A stretch of 64,000 bases of DNA from Grifola frondosa (Eukaryota; Basidiomycota; Agaricomycetes; Polyporales; Grifolaceae): NCBI GenBank assembly GCA_001683735.1, contig LUGG01000015.1, forward strand, positions 868,001 through 932,000, in the 5' to 3' direction. Numbering within the stretch: the stretch's first letter is position 1; each line of letters opens with the position of its first letter. Under the pieces are notes generated by a model that made no database searches, was not told the DNA's origin, and saw nothing but the letters and a program-made list of their open reading frames with translations. The position numbers were made by a program, and so were the translations under genes. Positions 24,329-35,586 of the stretch are shown one piece after another.

Positions 24329-24915
24329 AGGGCCTAGGGTACGCTGGCGACGTATTTATTCTTAGTGCTGTATTTGCTTTAGCTGTTGCTGTAACGTACC
24401 TAGATATACCCTGACATATGGCATAGAGTCATTTATTACGGTCGAGCCTTCGTTGCTGCTTTGCAGGTGCACATTGAGGGGTTGTAGGCGACTCACGCTG
24501 AGAGCGACGTCCCCGCCGATAATGATAAGGGTGTGATTTTGAATCGAGTACGTCCCATCATAGGTTGTGGGACATCATTTCCGTCTCTTCTATTCTGCTA
24601 TTTAGTGTACCAATTCCACGATACGAATACTAAATTCACGCAACTTCGAAAGTTTTGACCGTATATTAATGGCCTCGATATCATTCTGCAGAGTCAAGCT
24701 TCAATATTTTTTCGAGTCCATCATTTGCTACGTTTCCAGACGGCCATCGGCGACGGACGCGGGCGGCTGTCACACATCCCGGGCCGGCCCCGCCATTTTC
24801 GATCATAACCGCGCTCATCATGTCTTATAATGCACCTGTACCCTATAGCTCGACATACAACCCCCTTCTCATTGTCAGCAGCTGAACCTCGAGCTCGAGT
24901 ACATCTGGGAAACTT
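24329..24915. other. Intergenic
   Basis: PAL 3' flank up to the start of inverted-repeat copy 2. I see no gene. Confidence 0.5.
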
Positions 24916-25895
24916 TCAATCGAAATACTTGTTTTTCTCCGTTACCAACTTCTATTAAACAGTAATTAAACATCACCGCTAGTCTTTCAGGAGCTTCAAC
25001 AATCTAGAGGCTCGCAACGCTATGCATGAGACCATTCCAGCATCGTCTCATAGGCTCGACGCTCTGCGCTCGGTGGCATCAGACACCCTTGATCGTTTCA
25101 TCCTCCTCTATTGTCCGTATCCCTGTTCAAGGGTCTTTGAGGGATTGATCGATGTTGCCAGAAACCCATCCAGTACCAAACCCTCATTTCGTGAGCTATG
25201 GCGGACATACACCAATTTGTGTGCCCCAGTCTGCATACTATTTAGTATCAGTTTCATTTTCTTCGTATTGTGAGTAATTCGAAACACATTGTCTTCTCCC
25301 CCCTGATTCACTTGCAAAGAAATCTCCTCTTCATGTTAAACCAGCATTGGGTCGTGATCGTACGCCCTATGTTCAAAATTATTGCATTGTTGGCCTTGCT
25401 CAGCGCAATAGAGGGTTTATTACTATCTGTCGTCTACATGCTTTTGATATGGATATTTTCCGATGGAATGGTCTGGATTGAGGTGGGTCCTCAATCGCCT
25501 TTGATCTGTCTGTCCCTCACTAGGGTTGAGCAGAATGCAGAAAGGATTAAGTCGACATGGCTAAATGCACCGCGCCTTTTGGCAATTCCTATTGCATTAC
25601 ATGGGTGGTAAGCATGATGTTCTCGACTGGAATGTACGTTAATGGGTCCACCTTCTGACCCGAACTGGTCATTGCGCAGGTCGTTCATTCTATCTATGAT
25701 CGCCGCTTGTGGAAAGTCTATCCAGGATCCTAATGCTGAAATCACATGGTGGACACCGGAAACCGTGTGTGTGGGTCGAGCGTTGGGATAGTGTTCTGCG
25801 GGTTTGTCATATGGCGGGTTTCGCGGTTAGGAATTGAACGATGTGCAGCGTAGCGAGCATAGGTAATCCGTGGACATATCAGTTGCTCGTGATGT
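24916..25895 (+). repeat. Inverted segmental duplication, copy 2
   Basis: Inverted match to 12320-13306. Differences visible by eye: an 11-bp insertion forming a short direct duplication in the 5' flank (TTAAACAGTAATTAAACATC), a 10-bp deletion in the last exon, a TAG in place of ATATCC near the second intron's end, and scattered point changes. Oligoribonuclease follows directly. Confidence 0.92.
25022..25791 (+). pseudogene. Small membrane protein, frame-shifted copy
   Basis: Same exon-intron layout and start (MHETIPASSHRLDALRS) as the intact gene at 12365-13207, with over 95% apparent identity in the first exon. In the last exon 10 bp present in the other copy are missing just after GAAACCGTG. 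The frame then changes to CVGRALG and stops at 25789-25791. The fourth hydrophobic segment (VVCGSSVGIVFCGFVIW in the intact copy) is lost. The upstream flank is retained, so it could still be transcribed and make a three-TM variant. Pseudogene status is an inference. Confidence 0.75.
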
Positions 25896-26064
25896 ATCTA
25901 ATTTATGCGTAATTTATGTATCAGTACTGTGTCTCATTTTTGTACGAGAGATCTTATGTATGCGCCGTCGTACTTATGATTGTGACATGGTGTCACATTA
26001 CATACCGTCCTTTGGATTTGTCACGCGTCAGCATATAGTCACGCTCTTCTCCAGGTTTGTGCTC

Positions 26065-27193
26065 ATGATTATACGAAGTCTTGCACCACTGTGTAGACAT
26101 TTCGCCAAACCGTACTGCCATATTACGGCCAGAAGCCGCACGTTCTATATGAGCTCCGGAAAACCACTGGATTTCTACGCGGGACCACTCGTATGGGTTG
26201 ATTGCGAGATGACCGGACTGAACCCACGGACGGACAAAATCCTGGAAATTGCCGTATGTTTCTGAATTAAACGACTTGGGCGCTGACTTTTGAACTGCTA
26301 TCAGGTGCTTATAACGAACGGGAATCTCGAGTTAGTGGATGAAGGCATACAGTATATCATACGCACTGAGAAGGAAGCGCTCGATGGGTGAGTGATGCCA
26401 CCCACCTCTTGATCTAGTCCATGCTCAAGTGTATTTAGCATGGACGAGTGGTGCACAAAACAACACGGATCCGTTCGTCACCTTTCATCTTCGGTGTGTG
26501 CTACCAGCTGACTATCGTTGCTGTGTAGTCCGGATTGACGGAGGCATGCCTGGAATCTCCCTTCACCCAAGATTTCGTGTCAGCAGAAGTACTCAAGTAC
26601 CTGCAAAAGTGGATCCCCACCGAGCGAACTGGAGTGCTTGCGGGAAACTCGGTCCATATGGATAGAGCTTTCTTGGTCGAGAACATGCCGGAAGTAGTGG
26701 AGTGGCTGCACTATCGGTATGTTTATGGAGTCTTCGTCACTTGGTATTTATTTAATAGCGTCATTTCCCTCTCCCAGTATCGTCGGTGATTATTGTATAT
26801 TGGTAATTTTGAGAAACCACTGACGTCTGGATCTATCTCATAGATGTATCCTCTATCAAAGTGCGTCTTCTCCTGCCCAGCGCCAAGTAGATGTTCTAAC
26901 GCTATCCCGATTTATAGGAGCTCGTAAGACGATGGTACCCTCCAACCAAGGGAACGAAAGATTCGCAGCCATATGAAGAGACCTCGCATCGGTAGGTTTT
27001 TCTGCTCACTTATGACTTCCTCGTCTCATTTTCCCCAGTGCTCTAGATGACATACGCGGATCAATCAGGGGTAAGGCATTGCGTGATAGTCCTCATCATC
27101 CTTATTCCTGATTGTCAGCTTTCAGAGCTGCAATGGTACCGCAAAAATATATTCATGCCTCCTGGCGTGTACAACCCTCCCCGTCGATTCTGA
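26065..27193 (+). CDS. REX2: Oligoribonuclease (DEDDh 3'-5' exonuclease, REX2/Orn)
   Basis: Degrades 2-5 nt RNA fragments. After a presequence-like MIIRSLAPLCRHFAKPYC (start 26065, mitochondrial type) comes MSSGKPLDF (internal ATG 26149), then LVWVDCEMTGLNPRTDKIL with catalytic Asp and Glu. DEWCTKQHG, VLAGNSVHMDRAFLVENMP (second catalytic Asp), YRIVDVSSIKELVRRWYP and TSHRALDDIRGSI (catalytic His and Asp) follow. It ends MPPGVYNPPRRF. At least eight exons, all short introns with GT-AG ends. The last acceptor is CTTTCAG at about 27126. The two in-frame ATGs could give mitochondrial and cytosolic forms. Frame intact. Confidence 0.95.
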
Positions 27194-29041
27194 GTCTTTC
27201 GCCCCGTCTCGCACTCACATTCCGGGTCGAGGCTACGATGGGATGATAGAAGTGTAATTATGGTATGATCTTCGCGTATCCTGGAGCCTTCCGACCATCG
27301 GCTGACGACATTTAAGCAGTGGCTATCGCAGGATGGGTCACATTGACATCATTTAATCCGAGAATTAGGCTTCGAGGATTAGGCTTGCTCTTCATTATTA
27401 CAGTACGTCCCGCATATGTACGCTGAAGCCTGCGGACGCATAGATTTTCGCGATCTCCGTGCCTGACAAAGTGCCGTGATGACTGCATCCTTTGAACCGA
27501 GGATTAACCTAACAATCAGCATACGTGCCGGAGGAACGTAATGTCGTCATAATCGGTACATTAGTGGCTCTACCTAACCAACGCGCCGCCAGATGCATTG
27601 ACTGGGGCGTATTTGGAGGGTTCGTCGCGACTGCCCCGAGTTCGCTTCGTTTAGGAGGCAAGTGCATCCATAATTCGACCGGTAATATTGACTACCGCTG
27701 GTTCCCCGCTTTGTGACGCTCGTATTCATTATTTCCCCGCAACGTCTCGAAATAGACCTGGCGCCGCTGCCTATAGCCCACCTGTACGGAAATTACAGCA
27801 TTCCTGCGGCCTCGAAGCTGATGGTGCCAGAGAATTCCCACAACAAGGTCCTGGGCCAGTGTCTTCGCCCATTCTCGAGTTCCTTTCAGTCCCTGGAGGA
27901 CGCTATCTATCATCCAATCGTAGAAAAGTAAGCCACATAGTACGATTCAGGTGGACAGTGCAAATCCTCCGACAGAATCTGCTAGCCCGAGGCTACTGTA
28001 ATCATCGCCTTGAATTATCCGTGGGCCACATCTGTAGCTGTGGACTTCCGAGGTAGAACCTGTGTGAATACAAGACTGTATGTCTCGCCTGGCCGCTGCC
28101 ATTCGTTCCACAGAGCTCTGGCTCTTAGTTTGTTGGACTTCGCCCAGTGCGCGCATGCGCTGCTGAGCGTATGGAATGCTTTGCTGCCTTAACAGACAAT
28201 TTACCGCAGTAAACCCGCTTGGAAGGGAGGGATAGTTTATGCGAATATGCAGGCACGGACACCGAAGCACAGATCGCGAAGTTTATCTTAGTAGGATCAC
28301 TAGATCTATGTATGATTCCAAGGAGCGCGACGAGGTACGATGGCGCGAGCATGACCATTATGCGAGTATGCCCAAGCAGGCACAAGCTACTTTTTTTTCA
28401 CTGGTGGGGCAATGCTCTGAGACGGGGTTGCTAGCGTACTCCGGCTATAACTCGTGCGGGGGGCCCCACCCACAGCTCCTCCACGCTCACACATGCCGAC
28501 ATGGCTTGGGCTGGCCCGCTCCATCTTCCGGACTTGGGTTGTAATTCCGTGCGCTCTGAATAAGGCGCTGGACTTGGCTGAAACGAGACATATTGCGGAT
28601 GGAGATTGCGACTAGCGGCGCCCTGGTTTAGTATGGAGCTGGCGTGGTGTGTCGGAGGAAGCGCATACGCCACATACTGCCCTTGTATTCCAAGCAAAGT
28701 GTGAGCATTCGTGAGCGTACATCCAAAATACGAGCGCCTGTGGCGCCCTTGAGTCGGGGCCACACACTACGAGAAAATATCTGATACGCCAAAATGTGTT
28801 AGACTTTACTATATGAAGTCATGATGAGCCTCTTTCGAGAGAGATGACAGGATATCCGTTACTTCTCGGACAGTATCCTTGGTGGCTTGATGGGAAGATC
28901 GTTCGGTCCAGAGCACGTACATCAAGAGTGGCGTGTGAGCTGTATATCGCAGCGGGCGATCTCAGTGCTATGGGGACAATGAGCGCACGGCGCGCCTTGT
29001 TCGCTGAACTTACACCAGAAAGATCTCGGATGGCTGTACTC
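27194..29041. other. Gene-poor region
   Basis: No gene can be supported. One - strand stretch near 28763-28500 (YVAYALPPTHHASSILNQG, PSPAPYSERTELQ) has protein-like composition, but I found no start, splice chain or family. Minor sequence echoes (for example AGGATTAGGCTT around 27355-27390) are too short to interpret. Confidence 0.4.
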
Positions 29042-29696
29042 TGCTGCGTGCTTCGCCAGGTCGGGGCGGGCCTCGATGGTTCGCGCGTCATGAGAAGCCA
29101 TCCAAGACGCAGGGAGGCGTACCATGCCACTGCTAGTGTGTGATGCCAATCTCTGGCTGAAAAAAGAAGAAGAAAAATCAGTTCAAGTGGTACATGACAA
29201 AACGCCCACCCCAAAAGTTCAGTAAAACTGCTGAGACGGCGAACTTGACATCAGCTCAGAGTTTGAATTCTCGTGAGATTCGTTCCTACGGCGCAGCGTT
29301 CTAGGTCTTTGGGCGCGGTGGCTAGTGTGAAAGAAGACTTGGATTCGATATCCACCTGCTTGAGAACATTTAGATGAGTAGTATGTGAACGCACCGAAAA
29401 GCTGAGATCTGCAGAATGGAGACGTCATTTGCCTCGTCATAAACCATATCTAATCGCAATCGTGCATGAATGCTTGGCCGGAAGGTGTATGTGAGATATG
29501 AGAGCCCCTTGCAGCTGTATATTCATCGAACTAAGAAACAAATGCAGCTGATCAGCAAGCACACGTGAGGTATCATTCTTCCAATGAAGTGACTCAAATG
29601 ACCACTACTCCATTCAGAGTGAGGGACTTGAACCATACAGTTAACGCGACCAATCGAACCTTACCTAGCTACCCTCTGACTCTAGATAACAGGGAT
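29042..29696 (-). repeat. Tandem direct repeat, unit 1 (~655 bp)
   Basis: Starts GTGCTTCGCCAGGTCGGGG and runs to CTAGATAACAGGGATG. The adjacent segment 29697-30352 repeats it in the same orientation with roughly 10% differences, including an A-rich tract (GGCTGAAAAAAGAAG here, a 13-A run in unit 2). There is no coding potential. Confidence 0.88.
29614..29679 (-). other. tRNA-like Pol III promoter segment in repeat unit 1
   Basis: Read on the - strand, TCAGAG...CTCTGA form a perfect 6-bp end stem. TAGCTAGGTAAGG resembles box A, and GGTTCAAGTCC fits box B (T-loop). At 66 nt and with weak D, anticodon and T stems it is not a functional tRNA. It looks tRNA-derived, as at the head of a SINE. The second unit has the matching segment at about 30279-30345 with a decayed end stem. 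Confidence 0.4.
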
Positions 29697-30352
29697 GCTG
29701 TGTGCTTCGCCAGGTCGGGGCGGGCCTCGATGCTTCGCGCGCCATGCGAAGCCATCCAGGATTTAGGGAAGCGCACGGTGCCACTGCTAGCGTGTGATGC
29801 CAATCTGTGGCTGAAAAAAAAAAAAAATCAGTTCAAGAAGTTGTACATGATAAATGTGCACCCCAAAAGTTCAGTAAAACTGCTGAGATGGCGAACTTGA
29901 TATCAGCTCAGAGTTTGAACTCTCGTGAGATTCGTTCCTATGGCGCAGCGTTCTAGGTTCTTTGAGCGCGGTAGCTAGTGTGAAAGAAGACTTGGATATG
30001 GGGTATTCGATGTTCCCTTACTTGAGGACATGTAGATCCGTATTACGGGAACGCGCGCTGAGAAGCTGAAATCTGCAGGATAAAGACATCACTTACCTCG
30101 TCATGAACTATATCTAATATCAATCGTGCATGAATGCTCGGCCTGAAGGTGTATGTGAGATAAAAGAGCTTGTTGAAGCTGCATATGCATCGAACTAGGG
30201 AAACAAATGCAGCCGATCAGCAAGCACATGTGAGGTGTTATTCTTCAAATACAGTGACGGAAATGACCATTACTTAATTCAGAGAGAGGGACTTGAACCA
30301 TACAATTAACGCGACCGATCGAACCTTACCTAGCTACCCTCCAACCCTAGAT
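29697..30352 (-). repeat. Tandem direct repeat, unit 2 (~655 bp)
   Basis: Second copy of the unit at 29042-29696, ending TAGCTACCCTCCAACCCTAG. The two are directly abutting, which fits unequal exchange or nested insertion. There is no open frame of note. Confidence 0.88.
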
Positions 30353-31491
30353 AATACGAACCATTCCCGCATTATCGGAGCATGATCTGCAGGGACGACA
30401 TCGACTCTAAAGGGATGTTGAGGGTCAAATGCACGTAACACAGTCCGAGGGGAGTCGAAACCATGGAGAGTTCGCAGTACGGGCCCCGCGTACGATAACG
30501 AAAAAGGTATGCATCTCACACACCAAGGGAGGGTGCGACCCACCACACCTTTGGGTGCAGTTGAGCGTGGGATAGATGAGATGTCACGCCCATCTAAGAC
30601 CGCCTTTCCACGGGGTGCGAAACACGAGCTGAAAAGGTGGAACTCAGCCTACTCCGACTGCTTGTAGACTCCCAATCTTGTGAGGCATGACTTTGCGGCC
30701 CGCAGATTGCAGAGGGCCTCGGATGAGCCAACAACCTCATGGCAGGTATACTTCCTCATTTTATTCAAAGAATTTGCCAGTGTTGCCAACTTATGTGTGA
30801 TCCAAGCGCCTAGGACTATGAAGAGCGCTTAGCATAAGTACGCCTGTGGGAGTCAGACCAAACAATGGTAGAACTCAACACTGTTGCTATATTGCGCTTG
30901 TATTGTTCGTGCTTCGAGCAGTGAAGATAATACGGATGGAAGGGAAACGCGCCCTCGCTCTCGACGAGTATGAGCGTGCAGTGGGCTCGCGTCCGACAGG
31001 ACTCGCGGGTGTATAGCCACGTTGTTGCGCGAAGCGATGAATCTGAGATCGAGCGTGGCTTTCTTACCGCAATGTCGACGTGCGCACGCCACAAACGCTG
31101 GAATTGCTTGCTCCCATGCTGGAATCGTCCGCCTAATGTGTGCGATAAGCTGTGTGAAGCGTCCCAAAGCCTGTCTCCGAGATGGCATATCCCAATCCAT
31201 GCCATCGGCGCGAGATTTGACGGTTTCCCAAGCACCCCCCGGTGCCCGGAGAATGTGTTCGCATCCACTTCGGATTGACCCCGCATTTAAAAAGACTTCG
31301 GTCTTTCTTTGGAGCCTCTATAGTCTCCTGCATTCAGTCTCACCTGCTCCGACGACTCCTCGAGCCTTGGTTTTCGCTTAATTTCCCCACTTCCACCCTC
31401 CTTATCAGCAGATCTCTCTCCCGCCCCTTCCCCTTGGGATCAGCCTCGTTATTGTCCATTTATTTGACACGATTCTCTGACGGCTCACAGC
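30353..31491. other. Intergenic
   Basis: No supported gene. The last 250 bp is pyrimidine-rich and contains a TTTAAA-like element near 31285, presumably the promoter and 5' UTR of the TmpL-like gene. Confidence 0.4.
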
Positions 31492-33831
31492 ATGCTCTCA
31501 CCGACGATTACGGACGACGCGGAGAAGGGGACGTTGGATACTTTGGTTCGACCGCCATCACTCCCGGTCTCGGCGAAGGCGGTCATTCAAACCGCAATTA
31601 TGGATGTCGCGTCTCAACCCGGGATGGACGAAAAGAATGTCGAAAGGTCTTCTCTACCCGCTCTCGTACAGGCCAAGAAGGATGGCGCCTCGTCCAAGAA
31701 GCCGAGGTTGAGCCATTGGCAGCGATTCCAGCTTTGGTTCAACGCGTATCGGTGAGACACCGTTTATATCTGACATGATATACACCTGACCAACACGATG
31801 ATTGTATAGGAAATTTTATTTCATGGTCACCACTATCAATGGTGTCGCCCTCTTACTTGCTGCCTTGAACATCTGGAAGTATCCTCGAACTTACACTGGC
31901 GCCTTTGTTCTCGGCAATCTGCTCTTTGCTATCTTAATGCGCAACGAACTTTTTGGCCGCATGCTCTATCTGATCGTAAACACCTGCTTTGCGAAGGTGA
32001 TATACGCATTTTTCATGATGCGAGCCTTGAGCTAACAGCGCCTTGATTGATAGTGGCCGCCTTTGTGGTTCCGTCTAGGTTGCACATCAGCGCTACAGCA
32101 CCTCGGTGGTATTCATTCAGGATGCGCAACATCAGGCTTTGCGTGGCTTATTTTCCGTGTGACGCTCATCTTCATCGACCATAAGGACAACCACGACGCG
32201 GTGCTGATAATGGGCGTTGTTACGAATCTCTTTGTCTCTATCAGCATCCTGAGCGCGTTCCCCTGGGTGCGCAATACTCACCATAAGTACGTGTATTCCC
32301 TTACCCGATTTCTTGTTCATCATCTCACGCCTCCGTGTAGCGTGTTCGAGCGACACCATCGTTTCATCGGTTGGTGAGTACACAGTTCCCGATCTGGAAA
32401 CATAGCGCTCGGGTTGCTTATAGCCGTCGTACCTTTAGGCTTGGCCTTCTCTCAAGTGAGTATCTTCTTCCGGCGGTAGTGGAGCTTCCCTCACACACCG
32501 AGTCATTGTTCCTCTCCAATATGAGGCTCCGCAGCAGACAATGCCACCCTCACCCCCATTCTCCAATCGGACTCTGCGGCTGATTCCCAGTAACTGATAA
32601 TCGTGCCTTTTCTTAGCATGGGTATTCGTCGTCCTCGGGGACAGTTACGACCTTGACACGCACTCTTGGAACCCCAACGGCATCCACATCATCCACCAGC
32701 AAGACTTTTGGTTCGCTTTCGGCATGACGGTGTTGTAAGTGTTTCTCGGCAGCTCTGGTTCTCACGCGGCAGCTGATGCTGCCACAGCATCCTGATCCCT
32801 TGGTTCACGGTACGGGAGGTCAAGGTCGACATCGAAGTGGTGAGTATGTCTTGCCAGAAGAAGTTAGTCTTTCTGAGGTTTGTTGTTTCAGCCGTCGCCC
32901 AAGGTGGCGATTCTGCGCTTCGAACGTGGAATGCAGCAGGGGCTTCTTGCCCGGATTTCTCGCTCCTCAATAATGGAGTATCATGCCTTCGGTATCATCT
33001 CGTAAGCGAAATTTTCCAGTCAAATTAATTACGCTCTAATGTTTCTGGCTTCTCAGCGAGGGGACCCATGCGAAGTACCACTACTTGATATGCGGCGTAC
33101 AGGGAGACTTCACACGCAGCCTGGTGAACGACCCGCCGACGCACATCTGGACGCGCCAGCTCAAGGTACGATTATTATCTAATTAATGTTGAGATGCTGA
33201 GGGACCTTTTTCAGTTCGCTGGTGTATCAAATACGTCAACGCTATACACGAGGGGCATCCGCGTATGCACCGGCACCGGTCTTGGCGCTGCCCTCTCAAC
33301 ATGTCTTCAGGTACGCCATTTTCGCATATCGCGGGCAGCGCGGTCTCACATTCTTCATCCCCGCAGAACCCGAATTGGTGAGAACCAAGGCCACCGCAGC
33401 CCTTCACGCAATATAATTTGCCGTTGCTGACTATGCACGGAACCAGGTACCTTATCTGGATAGGCTCCGACCAAGAGAAGACGTTTGGGCCCACCATCTC
33501 CGGACTGATCAGGAGGCACATCGAACCCGAGCGCGTTTGCCTATGGGACTCCAAAGCGCGAGGTATGCCAATTTCTCTGCGGCGTGATGGTGGCTCACGC
33601 TGCATTCCTGCGCAGGCGGGCGCCCAGACGTGATGAAGCTCGTGAAAGACGCCTACACGTCGTGGGGCGCGGAAGTCGTCCTCATCACGTCGAATTGGGG
33701 CGGAAACAAAGAAATTATGGAGGGCTGCAAAGAAGCAGGGATCCCTGCATTTGTGCGTGTTCCAAGAATTCGCTCCCGCGCGCTTGCTGACGTGTTTTCA
33801 CCGGCTCCAGGGTACGCTTTGGGATTTCTGA
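31492..33831 (+). CDS. TmpL-like integral membrane protein with FAD/NAD(P)-binding-type C-terminus
   Basis: About twelve small exons. The cytosolic N-terminus MLSPTITDDAEKGTLDTLV leads to RLSHWQRFQLWFNAYRKFYF and about six TM segments (TTINGVALLLAALNIW, TGAFVLGNLLFAILMRNELF, LWFRLGCTSALQHLGGIHSG with a His near the membrane, NHDAVLIMGVVTNLFVSISI, FWFAFGMTVFILIPWFT). The soluble half has VAILRFERGMQQGLLARIS, a glycine turn (RVCTGTGLGAALS), WIGSDQEKTFGPTISGLI and the ending GCKEAGIPAFGTLWDF. This is the layout of the C-terminal half of fungal TmpL and TmpL-like NRPS-like proteins, linked to redox homeostasis. The usual N-terminal adenylation domain is missing and the - strand gene at 34573-35586 is unrelated, so this is a stand-alone short form. 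Exact redox partner unknown. Frame intact. Confidence 0.75.
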
Positions 33832-34572
33832 GTCTCCTGTAGTGCCGATGGCGTGTGGAGGACTGCGAATGTATCTTTAGACCATGTCTTGCGGCCTGTG
33901 TCGACCGTCTCGTCGCACTGTTTCGGCAATTTATCAACATCTCCCACACTTATTTTATTCGCACCGGTTGTTGTACTCACGCATCCGTTCGATACCGTAC
34001 TTAGATACGATTTCCCATTATTGTGCATCTGCCTCTGTCCGTGGTTCCAAGCTGTGGCTGGTTATCTGAACGTACCGTGTATCGCTTGTAGTAACAATGC
34101 TGTGCGATTGGTCGATTATTCAATACTTACATTATGTCGATTCGACTTGCGAAGCAGTCACGATGAAGGAGGGTCTTGGAGAAAGCGGCTTTCACCTGGC
34201 TGGGATCAATATACTTGAAGTTGAGCCTAACGGTCTCGATTCCGAGCTGTCGTCGAAGACAGGTAAGGACACACCTCAGCTCAGTTTGTATAGAACATCT
34301 GTGCTTGAAATCGATGGGTCTAACAAAGTGTATGTGTCCGAAAGCGTAGCATGTGCAATGCGGAGTCAGAAGCTAGAAACCGATGTTGATAAATGGCGTG
34401 ATGTAGATAACAATTAGACTAGAAGCAGAAAGAAAGATGAGAAATGCAAGCAGACGAAATCAGACATTACAACATCGACAATACATTGACTGTAGAAAGG
34501 AACAATGAGCCTAAATATGGATACACGGTAGAGTAGACAAGTTCACTTCACCCACTGACACTGATGGGATCA
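33832..34572. other. Intergenic
   Basis: Space between two convergent genes. An open stretch on + (34097-34417, MLCDWSIIQYLHYVDST...) has no splice context or recognisable motif and is not called. Confidence 0.4.
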
Positions 34573-35586
34573 TCAGTTGAGATTTTGCAACTTCGACCAC
34601 TCCTTGTCGTTGGCGTTAAAATCCACGCCTTTGCGCTTCCACCATTCCCGCGCCGCCTCGCCACCACCGATGGCGTCCTCCAACGCCTCCTCGATATCAC
34701 ACATTCGATACTGGATTGGCAACCCGCTCTTGTCCCACCATTCGAGCACCTCCGGTCGATTGTGGCGCGTTGCACCTGTCAGCGCCTCCTGGTCGAAGAT
34801 AAGCTGCAGCCCGCTTCCGAGCCACCATTGGAGGACATCGACCTTTCCATGGCAGCTTGCGTGATACATTGCCTGACGATCGTATTTCGGCTCTAGCTGC
34901 GACCGTGCCCACCACTCGAGCACATCGACGTGCCCCGCCGTGCTGGCCATGTCCATCACGCGCCCGATCTTTAACGGCAGGCGGTGCAGCGTGCATACGC
35001 TCTGCTGCTTCCACCACGTGAGCACCTCCAACTGATTCTTTGCGCTCGCGCTCTCGAGTGCTGCCTCGGTGTACTCTAGCGGGATCCCGGAGTGCAGCCA
35101 CCAGTCCAGCGACGCCACCTGTCCGTTGCGCGAGGCACCGTCGATCGCCTCAGCGACGGAGCTCGGCTTCGGGAGAGGCAGGACGTCCGGATGCTGGTCG
35201 CGTGCGTGCTTCCACCACGAGAGCACGGCCGTGCGCCCGTGGAGCGAGGCGGTGATGGGGAGGAGATCGTCGCGGTACATGCACAGAAAAATCTTGAGGT
35301 GCTGCGTGAAGAAATACTCCAAGACGTGTACGTAGCTGAACCGCACGGCAAGTACTGCGCTGACCGCGGTCGGCGGATGCGCACAGGGATCCGCGGCACG
35401 AATCAGCGGGAGATAGCCTGTGAGGATGGCGTGGTCGCAAGCATTCGCGTGCGTCCATGGTAGCGGCTGAGGAAGACAGGTAGGCACGCCGACGGCTTTT
35501 GCGAGTTCCCAGTCCCCGACATGGTCCATAATGTCGGCAAGGACCTCCACGGGTAGGTCAGGAGCCAGACGAGGCCGCTGCTTCAT
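34573..35586 (-). CDS. Tandem-WW ankyrin-like repeat protein
   Basis: Single exon, 337 residues. The N-terminus LAPDLPVEVLADIMDHVGDW resembles an F-box-like helix pair. From about residue 120 a repeat of about 30-35 residues recurs: VLSWWKHARDQHP, LDWWLHSGIPLEYTEAALESA, VLTWWKQQS, VLEWWARSQLEPKYDRQAMYH, VLQWWLGSGLQLIFDQEALTG, VLEWWDKSGLPIQYRMCDIE. The pattern (V/L)L.WW..SGL...Y...A...AS..GHVD is the ankyrin-like repeat expanded in wood-decay basidiomycetes. Likely a protein-binding scaffold, perhaps a ubiquitin ligase adaptor if the N-terminal F-box-like part is real. No introns, in contrast to its neighbours. Confidence 0.75.
   Translation of the reverse strand: MKQRPRLAPDLPVEVLADIMDHVGDWELAKAVGVPTCLPQPLPWTHANACDHAILTGYLPLIRAADPCAHPPTAVSAVLAVRFSYVHVLEYFFTQHLKIFLCMYRDDLLPITASLHGRTAVLSWWKHARDQHPDVLPLPKPSSVAEAIDGASRNGQVASLDWWLHSGIPLEYTEAALESASAKNQLEVLTWWKQQSVCTLHRLPLKIGRVMDMASTAGHVDVLEWWARSQLEPKYDRQAMYHASCHGKVDVLQWWLGSGLQLIFDQEALTGATRHNRPEVLEWWDKSGLPIQYRMCDIEEALEDAIGGGEAAREWWKRKGVDFNANDKEWSKLQNLN

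Noticed and set aside
29614..29679. Functional tRNA gene
   Set aside because: Only 66 nt, with mismatched T and anticodon stems; treated as tRNA-derived repeat instead.
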